Positions 49,859 through 59,451 of a stretch of DNA of 64,000 nucleotides are shown here, piece after piece. Source of the DNA: CAVLDP01 sp963661945 (GTDB lineage Bacteria; Bacillota; Clostridia; Lachnospirales; Lachnospiraceae). Location of the stretch: assembly GCA_963661945.1 (NCBI GenBank), contig CAVLDP010000010.1, positions 3,480 to 67,479 on the forward strand. Reading direction: 5' to 3'. The position numbers were made by a program, and so were the translations under genes. The notes below the pieces were generated by a model that saw nothing but the letters and a program-made list of their open reading frames with translations, was not told where the DNA came from and did no database searches. How positions within the stretch are numbered: the first letter of the stretch is position 1; each line of letters opens with the position of its first letter.

Positions 49859-51113
49859 ATCACTCAGGCAAAAATTTATTGGCATTACCATGCTCTCTGT
49901 CGCAGTCGTTCTTGCACTCATTATTGGCTTTATCAATATCGCAAATTATCGCGATGTGAACCAAACAGCAGATGCCAAATTAATGATGCTTACCATGGGC
50001 GGCGGCACCTTTGATGCACCAGAGAAGCCATCAAATGACTCGAATCATTCTGGCGGTTTTCTAGGCTTTGGCGGCCGAGAAACCATGAATGAAGAGACAC
50101 CATTTGACACGAGATATTTCACAGTCTCCATTGCAGAGGATGGCAATATCACAGAGGTTAACACAGACCACATTGCTGCCATCTCCGCTACCGAGGCCAA
50201 GTCCTATGCCTTAAGTCTCTATGAAGCAGGTAAGAAAGAAGGCTACATGGATGACTACAAATACAGTGTAGCTTCCATGACAGACGAAGCCGGTACCAGC
50301 GTCACCATGTACATCTTCCTCGACTGTACCAAGGAGTTAGCTTCCTTTCGTTCCTTCCTAACCATCAGCATCGGTGTCAGTATCCTCGGTATAATTGCTG
50401 TCTTCATCTTAGTGCTATTCTTATCTAAGCTTGTAACTCGCCCAATCGCAGAATCCTACGCCAAGCAGAAGCGTTTCATCACGGATGCCAGCCATGAGAT
50501 CAAGACGCCGCTCGCCATTATTGATGCCAACACGGAAGTCATCGAGTTGGAAAATGGTTCATCTGAATGGACCATTTCCACCAAGAGACAGATCAGAAGG
50601 CTAAGCTCTCTAACTGAGAAGCTGGTCTTCTTATCTCGCATGGATGAGGATGGTGCGAATCTTACCATGGCAGATTTCAATCTATCTCACGCCATTCAGG
50701 AGACAATTGAGTCCTTTGACAGTGTAGTAGAAGCTAAGCATAAGACACTCAATGCCACAATTTCCGATGATATCACCTTCTATGGCGATGAAGGAAATAT
50801 TCGGCAAATGATGTCGCTTCTCATTGACAATGCGATCAAATATTCCGATGAGTCTGGCCTAATCCAAATTACGCTCCAAAGCACAAATCACGCCAAACAA
50901 ATTACTGTATGGAATTCTGTGGAGTCCATAGAGAAGGGCGACCTCTCTGTCCTGTTTGAGAGGTTCTATAGAAATGATTCATCCAGAAATTCTAAGACGG
51001 GTGGGCATGGCATAGGCCTCTCTGTTGTGGAAGCCATCGTCCATGCTCATAAGGGTAAGATTACGTGTAAATCTGAGGATGGCAAATCCATCCTCTTCAC
51101 GATACAGCTGTAG
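49851..51113 (+). CDS. Membrane sensor histidine kinase
   Basis: A 420-residue kinase. TM1 is at about 12-32, an extracytoplasmic sensing region follows (about 33-165, Gly/Ser/Asn-rich in part), and TM2 is at about 170-192. A short link without a clear HAMP domain leads to the HisKA box with the phospho-acceptor His in DASHEIKTPLAI. The ATPase has the N box DNAIKYSD and G box GGHGIGLSVV. The start 49851 (MIKSLRQKF) has GGAGG and overlaps the regulator stop (ATGATTAA). The signal is unknown. Confidence 0.94.
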   Translation: MIKSLRQKFIGITMLSVAVVLALIIGFINIANYRDVNQTADAKLMMLTMGGGTFDAPEKPSNDSNHSGGFLGFGGRETMNEETPFDTRYFTVSIAEDGNITEVNTDHIAAISATEAKSYALSLYEAGKKEGYMDDYKYSVASMTDEAGTSVTMYIFLDCTKELASFRSFLTISIGVSILGIIAVFILVLFLSKLVTRPIAESYAKQKRFITDASHEIKTPLAIIDANTEVIELENGSSEWTISTKRQIRRLSSLTEKLVFLSRMDEDGANLTMADFNLSHAIQETIESFDSVVEAKHKTLNATISDDITFYGDEGNIRQMMSLLIDNAIKYSDESGLIQITLQSTNHAKQITVWNSVESIEKGDLSVLFERFYRNDSSRNSKTGGHGIGLSVVEAIVHAHKGKITCKSEDGKSILFTIQL

Positions 51114-51127
51114 TATTGTTATTTTAA

Positions 51128-51814
51128 TTAGATAATTTCTTCAATTTCTTCAATGACTTCATTTACAGCAAGGAAATCATCTCTCCATGCTCCAAAATGT
51201 CTTGTGATAACCTGAAGAACCGATCCAACCAGAATAGCTGCGATAATCGTTCCAATTCCTACCGAGCCAAAGCTATGAAGCAGGCTAAGGCAAGTCACCG
51301 TTGACACAAGCACCATAGTCACATCGAAGGCCACCTTCACCTTGGGAAATGGCTTGCCTGTCACAAAAGAGACTGCCTGCATACAGCCCTCCCCTGCAAG
51401 TGGCATGATATTTGCCGGCATATAGAAGAAGATTCCAACAGCCACAAAGACCGTACTAAGAAGTGTCATCGCAAGGCGAAGAATGAGATTATCTGTATCT
51501 GGCAGATAAGTCACAAGATAGTTGCAAAAGGTCGTAAAATATCCAAAAACAATTCCAACTACAATCTGCAGAAGATTCTTCCACTGAAATCTCCCTCGCA
51601 GAATACAAATCTGTATAAGGACAAGAACTAAATGAAATAGTATTGTCGCCTTGCCCATCTCAATTCCCCACACCTTGGTCATAGTATATGGAATAGAACT
51701 TACCGGAGATACTCCCAGATTACTCTTCACTGAGAGTGATATACCAATTGTCATAATAAAGAGTCCTATAAAATACCATAGGACTCTCCTTCTTAATCTA
51801 TGATCTAAATTCAA
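51128..51814 (-). CDS. YczE/YitT-like integral membrane protein
   Basis: A 228-residue membrane protein with about five to six hydrophobic helices. FIMTIGISLSVKSNLGVSPVSSIPY and MPANIMPLAGEGCMQAVSF, with TGKPFPKVKVAFDV, fit the YczE/DUF6198 group near YitT; function unknown. A TTG start at 51814 is chosen: AAAGGATG lies about 10 bases upstream and the TTG overlaps the TGA of the GGDEF gene (TTGA), a coupled arrangement. A GTG at 51838 is possible but has no good ribosome binding site. It ends convergent with the kinase gene; no terminator hairpin was seen. Confidence 0.75.
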   Translation of the reverse strand: MNLDHRLRRRVLWYFIGLFIMTIGISLSVKSNLGVSPVSSIPYTMTKVWGIEMGKATILFHLVLVLIQICILRGRFQWKNLLQIVVGIVFGYFTTFCNYLVTYLPDTDNLILRLAMTLLSTVFVAVGIFFYMPANIMPLAGEGCMQAVSFVTGKPFPKVKVAFDVTMVLVSTVTCLSLLHSFGSVGIGTIIAAILVGSVLQVITRHFGAWRDDFLAVNEVIEEIEEII

Positions 51815-53400
51815 GCTTGCTTCATCCTTTCTTTGCACTCGTACATAGCTCGGTCCGCTCGAATTCGAACTGTCTCAATTGATGAGTCAATTGTCTCATC
51901 GTATATCGCGAAGCCGACTGCAATATGCATTCTAATATCTCGGCTCAGGGCATTATATTCATCCTGCTGCCGGCTAAAGCGCTTCAAATAATGCTCAATC
52001 TGCACTACTTCTCCGCCTGGCACTATAGTTGCAAATTCATCACCGCCAATTCGATAGGAATTACCAATGCTCTCAAAATTGGCACGAATAAGATTTGCCG
52101 CATCAATTAGATACTGGTCTCCTCTCACATGGCCAAAGGTATCATTACAATGCTTCAGTTCATTCAAATCGTAGGTAATGACCATATAGCCCTTAGGCTC
52201 TACAATATCTGCCACATGCTGATCAAATGCCCCTCGATTATAGAGACCTGTCATCGCATCCGTAATTGCCATTTCTCGATACATCTCAGCCTTACGGCCT
52301 TCGTCAATTCTTCTCGTATAAGTGGATAAGCCCTCTCTACCGACAAGCACAATATAGATAAGTACGCCGATTCTCGCCAAAACATCCGTATTCTCAAGTC
52401 CCTCGTAGAAGGAGAAAACATCTACTCCCATACTCACTGCAAAGATAGCCAGGGCAATCGCATGTACTCTGGACAGACGATCAAATCCAAATCTTCTCGC
52501 ATGCCATACAATTGCATAGAGCATATATAGAAGTGACAACACAAGAACCAGATGAGTAAATCCTGCCGTCTGCTTAAAGGCTAATATGCCTCTCATATGA
52601 AGAACCGTGCAGGCCACCATATCAACAATAGAAAGTATGCAGATTATCGCACAAAGTGCCTTATCCTCGAGCAGGAAATTCTTGCGAATGTATTGGGTAA
52701 ATGGAATCGGAATCAGCATCATAAGAATATATCCTATGAAGGATGCAACCGTACGATTATTGATAAGAAGCGTAGCAAATTCCGTCTCATTTAGGCACCA
52801 GAGACTAAGTATCGTCACTGTAGCGCCAAAATAGAGAAGGGACGGTCCCTGCTGCACCTTCTTATGCATAAGTGCATAATAGCCCATCATGAAGAAGCCC
52901 ACGCAAACGCATAGGGCACTTAAGAACATGCTCGGAATAGACCTGTATAGGTAGGTCTTATACATCTGAATCGGATCACCAATCAGAAAGTGATACTCTC
53001 GATCCGTAACGCTACTATAAGCTGCATGAATCTTCACTTCCACCGTCTGGCAATCTGCCGGAAGTTCTACAAAGTTATAGCAGGAACCAGATGTTACACC
53101 ATATACAGATTCCTTGGGATAGAGAGAATAGATAAGCTCTCTATCTGCAAATACATCAACAAACTGATGATTCGTATAGAATTCAAGGCCCAGACTGATT
53201 GAATCTTCTGGATCAATGCTTAGCGTAAACAGCTTCGTAGTGGCATCAAGTTCCACCTCCGAATCAGGCGTAACCTCTCTTGTTGCAATCCTTGATGACC
53301 TGTCAATATCATCTGTGGCACCATGAAGTATCCCTGCCATCATAAAGAAACACAGGGCACATAGAAGAAAAATATAAATTCGACGGATCCAATTGTTCAT
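51811..53400 (-). CDS. Membrane diguanylate cyclase (7TM-type sensor with GGDEF)
   Basis: A 529-residue protein. An N-terminal membrane segment (about 7-27) is followed by an extracytoplasmic beta-rich domain (about 40-155), then about seven helices (about 160-355), an arrangement like 7TMR-DISM receptors. The C-terminal GGDEF domain (about 370-525) has DAMTGLYNRGAF, YDLNELKHCNDTFGH and intact RIGGDEFATI, so cyclic di-GMP synthesis is likely. The RxxD inhibitory site is not obvious. It follows proC by one base and is coupled to the YczE-like gene, an unexpected setting. Confidence 0.92.
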   Translation of the reverse strand: MNNWIRRIYIFLLCALCFFMMAGILHGATDDIDRSSRIATREVTPDSEVELDATTKLFTLSIDPEDSISLGLEFYTNHQFVDVFADRELIYSLYPKESVYGVTSGSCYNFVELPADCQTVEVKIHAAYSSVTDREYHFLIGDPIQMYKTYLYRSIPSMFLSALCVCVGFFMMGYYALMHKKVQQGPSLLYFGATVTILSLWCLNETEFATLLINNRTVASFIGYILMMLIPIPFTQYIRKNFLLEDKALCAIICILSIVDMVACTVLHMRGILAFKQTAGFTHLVLVLSLLYMLYAIVWHARRFGFDRLSRVHAIALAIFAVSMGVDVFSFYEGLENTDVLARIGVLIYIVLVGREGLSTYTRRIDEGRKAEMYREMAITDAMTGLYNRGAFDQHVADIVEPKGYMVITYDLNELKHCNDTFGHVRGDQYLIDAANLIRANFESIGNSYRIGGDEFATIVPGGEVVQIEHYLKRFSRQQDEYNALSRDIRMHIAVGFAIYDETIDSSIETVRIRADRAMYECKERMKQA

Positions 53401-53401
53401 A

Positions 53402-54208
53402 TTACTTACTCATTTCTCGTGATTTGCGAACGCATGCTCTCTCCCCGTCAATTACAGCCTGACGGAAGCCCGCCTCCTCTAAAGCGATCACACCCTCAAT
53501 TGTCGTCCCACCTGGAGAACACACTGCATCCTTGAGTTCTCCTGGATGCTTACCAGTCTCAAGTACCATCTTGGCTGAACCAAGTACTGACTGAGCGGCA
53601 AACTTATATGCCTTATCTCTTGGCATTCCCTCTGCCACAGCACCATCTGCTAAGGCCTCAATGAATAAATAGACATAGGCTGGAGACGATCCGCTCACTC
53701 CAATTACTGCATCCATAAGCTTCTCTGGTACATATTCTGCCTGACCGAAGCTTTCGAATAATTCAAGTGCATAAGCCTTCTCAGATTCTAAGACATTATC
53801 ATTTGCAGTAAGAGCAGACATAGCCTCAGAAACGAGTGCTGGAGTATTTGGCATAGAGCGAATCAGATGAATTGGCTTAGCGAATGCCTCCTCAATAGAG
53901 GAAATGGTCTGTCCTGCTGCAACAGAGATAATCAGTGTATCCTCTGCTACTGCTTCTGAAATCTCAGGAATCACCTCATCAAACATATTAGGCTTCACTG
54001 CAAGAATCAGAGTAGATGCGCTCGCTGCAAGCTTATTATCATTTACAGCCATAATCCCGTACTTATCCCCTAGTACCTTCGCACTCTCTGCTCTATTAGT
54101 AGATACAATCACCTCATCCGGTGATACGACACCTTCTGACAAGATTCCCGATAGAATCGCGCTTCCCATATTGCCACAGCCGATAAAGCCAATCTTATAA
54201 CGTCCCAT
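53402..54208 (-). CDS. proC: Pyrroline-5-carboxylate reductase
   Basis: A 268-residue enzyme reducing pyrroline-5-carboxylate to proline. The Rossmann loop is FIGCGNMGSAILSG, with LAVKPNMFDEV, IRSMPNTPALV and the C-terminal helical signature SPAYVYLFIEALADGAV and SPGGTTIEGV. It lies 12 bases after the aminotransferase gene. proA and proB are not in the window. Confidence 0.96.
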   Translation of the reverse strand: MGRYKIGFIGCGNMGSAILSGILSEGVVSPDEVIVSTNRAESAKVLGDKYGIMAVNDNKLAASASTLILAVKPNMFDEVIPEISEAVAEDTLIISVAAGQTISSIEEAFAKPIHLIRSMPNTPALVSEAMSALTANDNVLESEKAYALELFESFGQAEYVPEKLMDAVIGVSGSSPAYVYLFIEALADGAVAEGMPRDKAYKFAAQSVLGSAKMVLETGKHPGELKDAVCSPGGTTIEGVIALEEAGFRQAVIDGERACVRKSREMSK

Positions 54209-54220
54209 AATTATCCACCC

Positions 54221-55498
54221 CTATGCTTCCAAATACTTCTCAGTAGTTGCAAGACGAACACATACCGTAAAGAGCTCTGCCGCCTCCTTCATCTCATCCG
54301 CTGTAGGATAAGATGGAGCAATACGAATAATGGAATCATCCGGATCCTTGTGATATGGGAAAGGTGCTCCTGCACCTGTCATGGTAAGTCCTGCGTCCTT
54401 GGCCAGACTAATAATACGCGTTGCGCATCCAGGCAGGGATTCAAATGTTATGAAATAACCGCCAAGAGGCTTAACCCAGCTTCCAGCATCAAGACCAGCT
54501 AAATCTCGTTCCAAAGTGGCAAGTACATTTTCAAACTTAGGGCGAAGAATCTCAGCATGAGAAGCCATATGTTCCTCTAATAGGTCACCATCCTTGAAGA
54601 ATAGTGCATGGCGAAGCTGATTGACCTTGTCATAGCCGATTGTCTGCATGGTCATCGTCTTCTTCACATCGGCGAGGTTATTCTCTGATGCAACAATACC
54701 TGCAATACCACCACCTGCAAAGGTGACCTTGCTTGTTGATACAAATTCAAAAATCATATCTTCCTTGCCATTTGCCTTGGCAAGCTCTAAGATGTTCGGA
54801 ATCTTCACTTCATCATACAGATAATGAATGCAGTATGCATTATCCCAGAAGACGCGGAAGTCCTCTGCTGCAGGAGATAAATTCGCCATACGGCGAACCG
54901 TCTCGTCACTGTAGACATAACCCTGCGGATTGGTAAATTTCGGTACGCACCAGATTCCCTTGATGCTTGGATCCTCTGCCACAAGACGTTCTACCATGTC
55001 CATATCCGGGCCATCCTCTGACATTGGCACATTAATCATCTCAATGCCAAAGTGCTCCGTAACAGCAAAATGTCTATCATAGCCAGGTACCGGGCAAAGC
55101 CATTTCACAGAATCAAGCTTGGACCAAGGCGTATGTCCCATATAACCAAGTGTCATACCACGATTCACCTGATCAAACATGATATTAAGGGAAGAATTGC
55201 CACAGACGATTACCTGTTCTTCCTTCGCATCTACCATCTTGGCCAGCACTCTCTTCGCGCCCGGGATACCATCGAGTCCACCGTAATTACGAACATCAAT
55301 ACCTTTCTCAACCTCCATTGCGGTCTTAGCATCGACAATCGTAAGAAGGTCCATAGAGAGGTCTAACTGCTCTGGAGAAGGCTTACCTCTAGCCATGTTG
55401 AAGGATAAATCTCTCTTCTGATACTCCTTATAAGCTCTCTCTAAGCTCTCCTTCTCCTTATATAATTCTTCCTTACTCATACTGCTGTAAGATTTCAT
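54221..55498 (-). CDS. Aminotransferase class I/II, aspartate aminotransferase-like
   Basis: A 425-residue PLP enzyme. The segment FNMARGKPSPEQLDLSMDLL near the N-terminus and YGGLDGIPGAKRVLAKMV are typical of a subgroup annotated as aspartate aminotransferase (PF12897-like). The PLP Lys is in FVSTSKVTFAGGG, and FTNPQGYVYSDET, WDNAYCIHYL and the C-terminal IRIAPSYPT complete the core. The substrate is inferred and could be another amino acid. GGAGG precedes ATG 55498. First gene of aminotransferase - proC - GGDEF - YczE-like. Confidence 0.88.
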   Translation of the reverse strand: MKSYSSMSKEELYKEKESLERAYKEYQKRDLSFNMARGKPSPEQLDLSMDLLTIVDAKTAMEVEKGIDVRNYGGLDGIPGAKRVLAKMVDAKEEQVIVCGNSSLNIMFDQVNRGMTLGYMGHTPWSKLDSVKWLCPVPGYDRHFAVTEHFGIEMINVPMSEDGPDMDMVERLVAEDPSIKGIWCVPKFTNPQGYVYSDETVRRMANLSPAAEDFRVFWDNAYCIHYLYDEVKIPNILELAKANGKEDMIFEFVSTSKVTFAGGGIAGIVASENNLADVKKTMTMQTIGYDKVNQLRHALFFKDGDLLEEHMASHAEILRPKFENVLATLERDLAGLDAGSWVKPLGGYFITFESLPGCATRIISLAKDAGLTMTGAGAPFPYHKDPDDSIIRIAPSYPTADEMKEAAELFTVCVRLATTEKYLEA

Positions 55499-55545
55499 TG
55501 AAATAGTTCCTCCTGCTGTTCTTTCGTAATCTTTTTCCTTTATAT

Positions 55546-55562
55546 AAAAGCCGAAGTACGGC
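55546..55562 (-). terminator. Weak terminator after rarA
   Basis: GCCG/CGGC (55562-55559 with 55553-55550) with a five-base loop is followed by TTTTATAT on the minus strand. The stem is short. Confidence 0.4.
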
Positions 55563-55571
55563 CATCATATA

Positions 55572-56900
55572 TTAATCTTCTGCTTCCCTAAGAAGTCTGT
55601 CCATATGTTCTCGAATAGTAGCTTCATAGCCAATATCCGTCGGCTCATAGAATCTCGTCCCAACCAGATTATCTGGGAGATATTGCTGCCTCACATAATG
55701 ATTCTTATAATCATGGGCATATTTGTAACCTATGCCGTGGCCAAGCTTACCAGAGCTCTTATAATGTGCATCCTGAAGGTGGGTTGGAATAGGATCCGTC
55801 TTCGTTGACTGAACATATCGCATGGCCTCTCCAATGGCTCCGTAGGCTGCATTGGATTTTGGCGCGGTAGCAACATAGGTAACAGCCTGAGACAGAATGA
55901 TCTGAGCCTCCGGCATGCCAACTCGCTCCACCTCAGCGGCAGCAGCTGCTGCAACAACCATAGCGAGAGGATCCGCATTTCCCACATCTTCAGATGCGCA
56001 GATCATAATCCTGCGCGCAATGAACTTGATATCTTCTCCGGCAGTCAGCATCCTGGCCAAATAATAGACTGCCGCATCCGGATCGGATCCTCGCATGGAT
56101 TTGATAAATGCAGAAATGGTATCGTAATGATTGTCACCCGACTTATCATACTTAATAACTCGCTTCTGGATACACTCAGATGCAACATCCTGTGTAATGT
56201 GAATACATCCATCCTCTGATGGCTTCGTTGTGAGGACGCCAAGCTCAATTGCTGTAAGAGCTGCCCTGGCATCTCCATTTGCCATATCACTGAGGAACTC
56301 AGCCGCATCATCAGTTATCACGGCATGGTAGGCCCCAAGTCCACGCTCCTCATCACTTAGCGCTCTATAGATTAGAGTCTTAATATTCTCCTGACTAAGC
56401 GCATGAAGTTCAAAGATAATGGACCTGGAGAGGAGAGCTCCATTTACCTCGAAATAAGGATTCTCCGTAGTCGCCCCAATCAAAATGATGGTGCCATCCT
56501 CCACATAGGGAAGGAGGTAATCCTGCTGTCCCTTGTTAAAACGATGAATCTCGTCGATGAAGAGAATGGTCTTCTTGCCATACATGCCGGCGGTATCAAG
56601 AGCCTTCTCGATGACCTCCTCCATGTCCTTCTTGCCCGCAGATGTCGCATTGATCTGCATAAATTCAGCACTGGTCGTATTAGCAATCACCTTGGCAAGT
56701 GTCGTCTTTCCAGTCCCCGGTGGGCCATAGAAGATTACGGAACTCATCTTATCTGCCTGAATGGCACGATAGAGAAGCTTATCCTCTCCGATAATGTGTT
56801 CCTGGCCAACCACCTCATCCAGGGTACGTGGCCGCATGCGAGATGCAAGTGGAGATTCCTTCTTATTATTCTCCTGTCTCATATAGTCAAACAGGTCCAT
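55572..56900 (-). CDS. rarA: Replication-associated recombination protein A
   Basis: A 442-residue AAA+ ATPase of the RarA/MgsA/WRNIP1 family that acts at stalled replication forks. Walker A GPPGTGKTTLA, Walker B ILFIDEIHRFNKGQQD, sensor 1 IGATTENPYFEVN, and the C-terminal tetramerisation region with GSDPDAAVYYLARML and YKYAHDY are present. The start 56900 (MDLFDYMRQE) has GGAGG; the frame continues 75 bases further without signal. It follows the DUF368 gene by 19 bases. Confidence 0.95.
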   Translation of the reverse strand: MDLFDYMRQENNKKESPLASRMRPRTLDEVVGQEHIIGEDKLLYRAIQADKMSSVIFYGPPGTGKTTLAKVIANTTSAEFMQINATSAGKKDMEEVIEKALDTAGMYGKKTILFIDEIHRFNKGQQDYLLPYVEDGTIILIGATTENPYFEVNGALLSRSIIFELHALSQENIKTLIYRALSDEERGLGAYHAVITDDAAEFLSDMANGDARAALTAIELGVLTTKPSEDGCIHITQDVASECIQKRVIKYDKSGDNHYDTISAFIKSMRGSDPDAAVYYLARMLTAGEDIKFIARRIMICASEDVGNADPLAMVVAAAAAAEVERVGMPEAQIILSQAVTYVATAPKSNAAYGAIGEAMRYVQSTKTDPIPTHLQDAHYKSSGKLGHGIGYKYAHDYKNHYVRQQYLPDNLVGTRFYEPTDIGYEATIREHMDRLLREAED

Positions 56901-56919
56901 TAAGATTCCTCCGAAATGC

Positions 56920-57798
56920 CTATTTCTCTTCCTTGTTCTTGACCCACTGCAGGGCAAAAACCAAAGCAACTCCAACTAGGCAAGCAATAATATTAAAGGT
57001 ACCAAGTGACATAGCATCCTGTGGTACATCGAGTGTCGTAGGTCCCATGCAAATTGCATAGAAGGAGCCAATCATCATACCAATAATGGTATATACAGTC
57101 TGCGTACGGAAATGATCCAGGCAGAACTTAATCAGCTTCACCACACTGCAAGCACCAACGAGCACACCGCAACCAAAGAAGATAAGCGATGGAACATAAG
57201 AAAAATCCATACCAAGGAATCCACGCACTCCAGTCATAACCGGCATGTAGGCGCCAAAAATCAGGAGCAGAGTAGATCCTGAGATTCCAGGCAGAAACAT
57301 AGCGCAAATCGCAATCATTCCAATAAGGAAAAGCTCTATTCCCTGTCCAAAGGAAAACTGCGACAAATCAAATCCACCATTTCCTGCGCCATTATTGAAG
57401 TAAGAAATGAGAACAACAAGAGCAGCACCGATGAGTAGCCAGAGGATTCCCTTCGATACAGCCTTGAAACTCTCCCTCTCTTCCATAATCACAAGAGGAA
57501 TAGAAGCTGCAATAAAGCCAATAAAAAGGGAACTAACCACATAGATGTGGCTCTCAAATAGAGCTGTCAGCACAACTACCGCACAGCAGAAGCCGATAAC
57601 CCAACCGATACCAAGCTTGACTAAGTACAAAAAGCCCTTCTTTTTCTTCTCCATATTGCCAAATACAAGGTCATTAATAGATCCGATAAAATCATCATAA
57701 AATCCCATGATAAAAGCAATTGTTCCGCCTGAAACACCTGGCACACTGTCTGCTAGGGCCATGCAAAAGCCGTGGAACATGTTAATAAGAATCTTCAT
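56920..57798 (-). CDS. DUF368 membrane protein, probable polyprenyl-phosphate transporter (PopT type)
   Basis: A 292-residue protein with about eight membrane helices. The DUF368 signature ALADSVPGVSGGTIAFIMGFYDDFI is at the N-terminus, and a second internal repeat FLPGISGSTLLLIFGAY is in the middle. Members have been reported to recycle undecaprenyl phosphate across the membrane; a role in cell-wall lipid carrier recycling is inferred here. The start ATG 57798 has GGAG 6 bases upstream; a TTG at 57810 would place the same site inside the gene. Cotranscribed with rarA. Confidence 0.92.
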   Translation of the reverse strand: MKILINMFHGFCMALADSVPGVSGGTIAFIMGFYDDFIGSINDLVFGNMEKKKKGFLYLVKLGIGWVIGFCCAVVVLTALFESHIYVVSSLFIGFIAASIPLVIMEERESFKAVSKGILWLLIGAALVVLISYFNNGAGNGGFDLSQFSFGQGIELFLIGMIAICAMFLPGISGSTLLLIFGAYMPVMTGVRGFLGMDFSYVPSLIFFGCGVLVGACSVVKLIKFCLDHFRTQTVYTIIGMMIGSFYAICMGPTTLDVPQDAMSLGTFNIIACLVGVALVFALQWVKNKEEK

Positions 57799-57946
57799 AA
57801 TCCTCTCCAATCCGTGTTATTTCTATGATACAAATTACAAATTGCCGTATTCTGAACAATTATACCATCTTTCGAGATAGCATGATAGAAAAAAAGCCCT
57901 CTGCAAAGCCATGTTTCATTGTAGGAATTTACTAGAAATGAAAGCA

Positions 57947-57975
57947 CAAAAATAAGGAGCCCCATAAGGGACTCC
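57947..57975 (-). terminator. Terminator of the Cache-domain gene
   Basis: An 8-bp stem (57975-57968 with 57963-57956, one G-U pair) with loop TTAT is followed by TTATTTTTG on the minus strand. Confidence 0.75.
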
Positions 57976-57995
57976 CTAAAATTCCTTAATAATCC

Positions 57996-59378
57996 TTAGT
58001 CTTCAGAACCGTCTATTCGATCAATCTTGAACTGAGATAAGATATCATAGCAGGCATGGAACTGGGCTTCCATCTTCTCCTTTGATACCGTAGCCTTTCC
58101 TTCGTGCAGATCGCTTACCTCCTGATTCAATTCCTGAACCAGGCTCTGTAATTCTGCCAATCTAAGCCGCATGGCCTTGCCTGTTGCATTCACTGATACC
58201 TTGAGTGGCACGAAATCGCCCTCGTACTCGGTCTCAATCTTCTTCGTGAAATCACCAGAGGCCATAGCATCCATAACCTCCGTAATCTCATTGATGTATT
58301 GCAAGATTGCACCATTGGACTGCTCTACGGAAGTACATAAGGTACCAATCTCGTCCTCTTCATGATACTGAGATTCATAGCTTAGAAATCCCATAGACAT
58401 AAATTCGGCAACGACATTCAATTCATCAAGAGGTGCAAACATAGGTGAGAGCTTCTTCTGAAGAGAATTCCTGGTATAGAAATATAAGAAGATAAGCACC
58501 AGGATAACAACCAGAATAACACTAATCACCGGCCGGAAATAATCCAGAAAATCCATAGCTGAAATTACAATCATGCCAGAGCTCTCATTTACCACCGCAC
58601 GATAGACCCCACCAAGAGAATACTGAACGGAAATGTCCCCTTCAGACTTGATCAGACTATCCTTAAGTCCTGCATCCTTATAGCTTCGTAGCAGGATTGT
58701 GCCATCCGAATCAAGCATTGGATTCAGTTCTGCCTTCTTGTGGTAGAGAATATTACCATCCGAATCCACAAGAATCATGTAGCCAAGAGCTGTCTTATCT
58801 GCCTTCTCACAGAGAGATACAATGTCATCCGTATAAATATCTGCCGCAAGCACCGCATATAGTTCTTTCGCTCCATCATAGATTGGAGTAGAGATTGTAA
58901 TGCAGGACTTCTGGTTGAAATAATCTGCATAAACCGGTGATACATAGATATCCCCAGCAGCTACAGCATCCAAATACCAGTCTCTCTTCGTCGGATCATA
59001 TTCATCACTATTCCAGCCAGTTCCAATGATATAGTCTCCATCTGGATAACCAATATAATAATTGGAAACTACAACATTCTTCGACAAGCCATCCGACAAA
59101 GCCTTCTGCAAAAGTTCTCGATCCTCTGGCAGATTCTTATCAAACTGTGTTGCTGTATCCGCCACAGCACGAAGATAAGCAAATTGTTCCCGGTAGACTG
59201 AATCAATATTGCTACTAAGCTCCCTGGCCTCTGTCTCTTGAAGCAAGGTACTCCTTCTTGATATAAATGCTTCTGCAATCAGGGTAATTGCCACCAAAAT
59301 AAAGAAAACAAGCACGATGCAAAGCTTTACAACGTAACTTGTTATCTTTATCTTAATGCCGGTCTTATCTGTCTTCAT
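57996..59378 (-). CDS. Cache-domain membrane sensor without signalling output domain
   Basis: A 460-residue protein. TM1 is at about 15-37, then an extracytoplasmic dCache-like domain (about 60-270) with YIGYPDGDYIIGTGWN, YDPTKRDWYLDAV and ISTPIYDGAKELYAVLAADI, then TM2 (about 283-303). The cytoplasmic part (304-460) has a HAMP-like stretch (ITEVMDAMASGDFTKKIETE) and coiled coil. The protein ends there: no methyl-accepting hairpin, GGDEF or kinase domain follows. It resembles a chemoreceptor front half. It would need a partner protein to signal. The ligand is probably a small amino acid or amine, by family only. Confidence 0.85.
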   Translation of the reverse strand: MKTDKTGIKIKITSYVVKLCIVLVFFILVAITLIAEAFISRRSTLLQETEARELSSNIDSVYREQFAYLRAVADTATQFDKNLPEDRELLQKALSDGLSKNVVVSNYYIGYPDGDYIIGTGWNSDEYDPTKRDWYLDAVAAGDIYVSPVYADYFNQKSCITISTPIYDGAKELYAVLAADIYTDDIVSLCEKADKTALGYMILVDSDGNILYHKKAELNPMLDSDGTILLRSYKDAGLKDSLIKSEGDISVQYSLGGVYRAVVNESSGMIVISAMDFLDYFRPVISVILVVILVLIFLYFYTRNSLQKKLSPMFAPLDELNVVAEFMSMGFLSYESQYHEEDEIGTLCTSVEQSNGAILQYINEITEVMDAMASGDFTKKIETEYEGDFVPLKVSVNATGKAMRLRLAELQSLVQELNQEVSDLHEGKATVSKEKMEAQFHACYDILSQFKIDRIDGSED

Positions 59379-59419
59379 ATCGCTTCTCCTATCGATCCAC
59401 GCTTATCAATAATACAGAT

Positions 59420-59448
59420 ATTATACCCTATTATCCGACAATTCAAAA
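59420..59448 (-). promoter_or_regulatory. Candidate promoter of the Cache-domain gene
   Basis: A perfect TATAAT (59425-59420) on the minus strand with T-rich TTTTGA 17 bp upstream; the -35 box is poor. Confidence 0.45.
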
Positions 59449-59451
59449 TAC

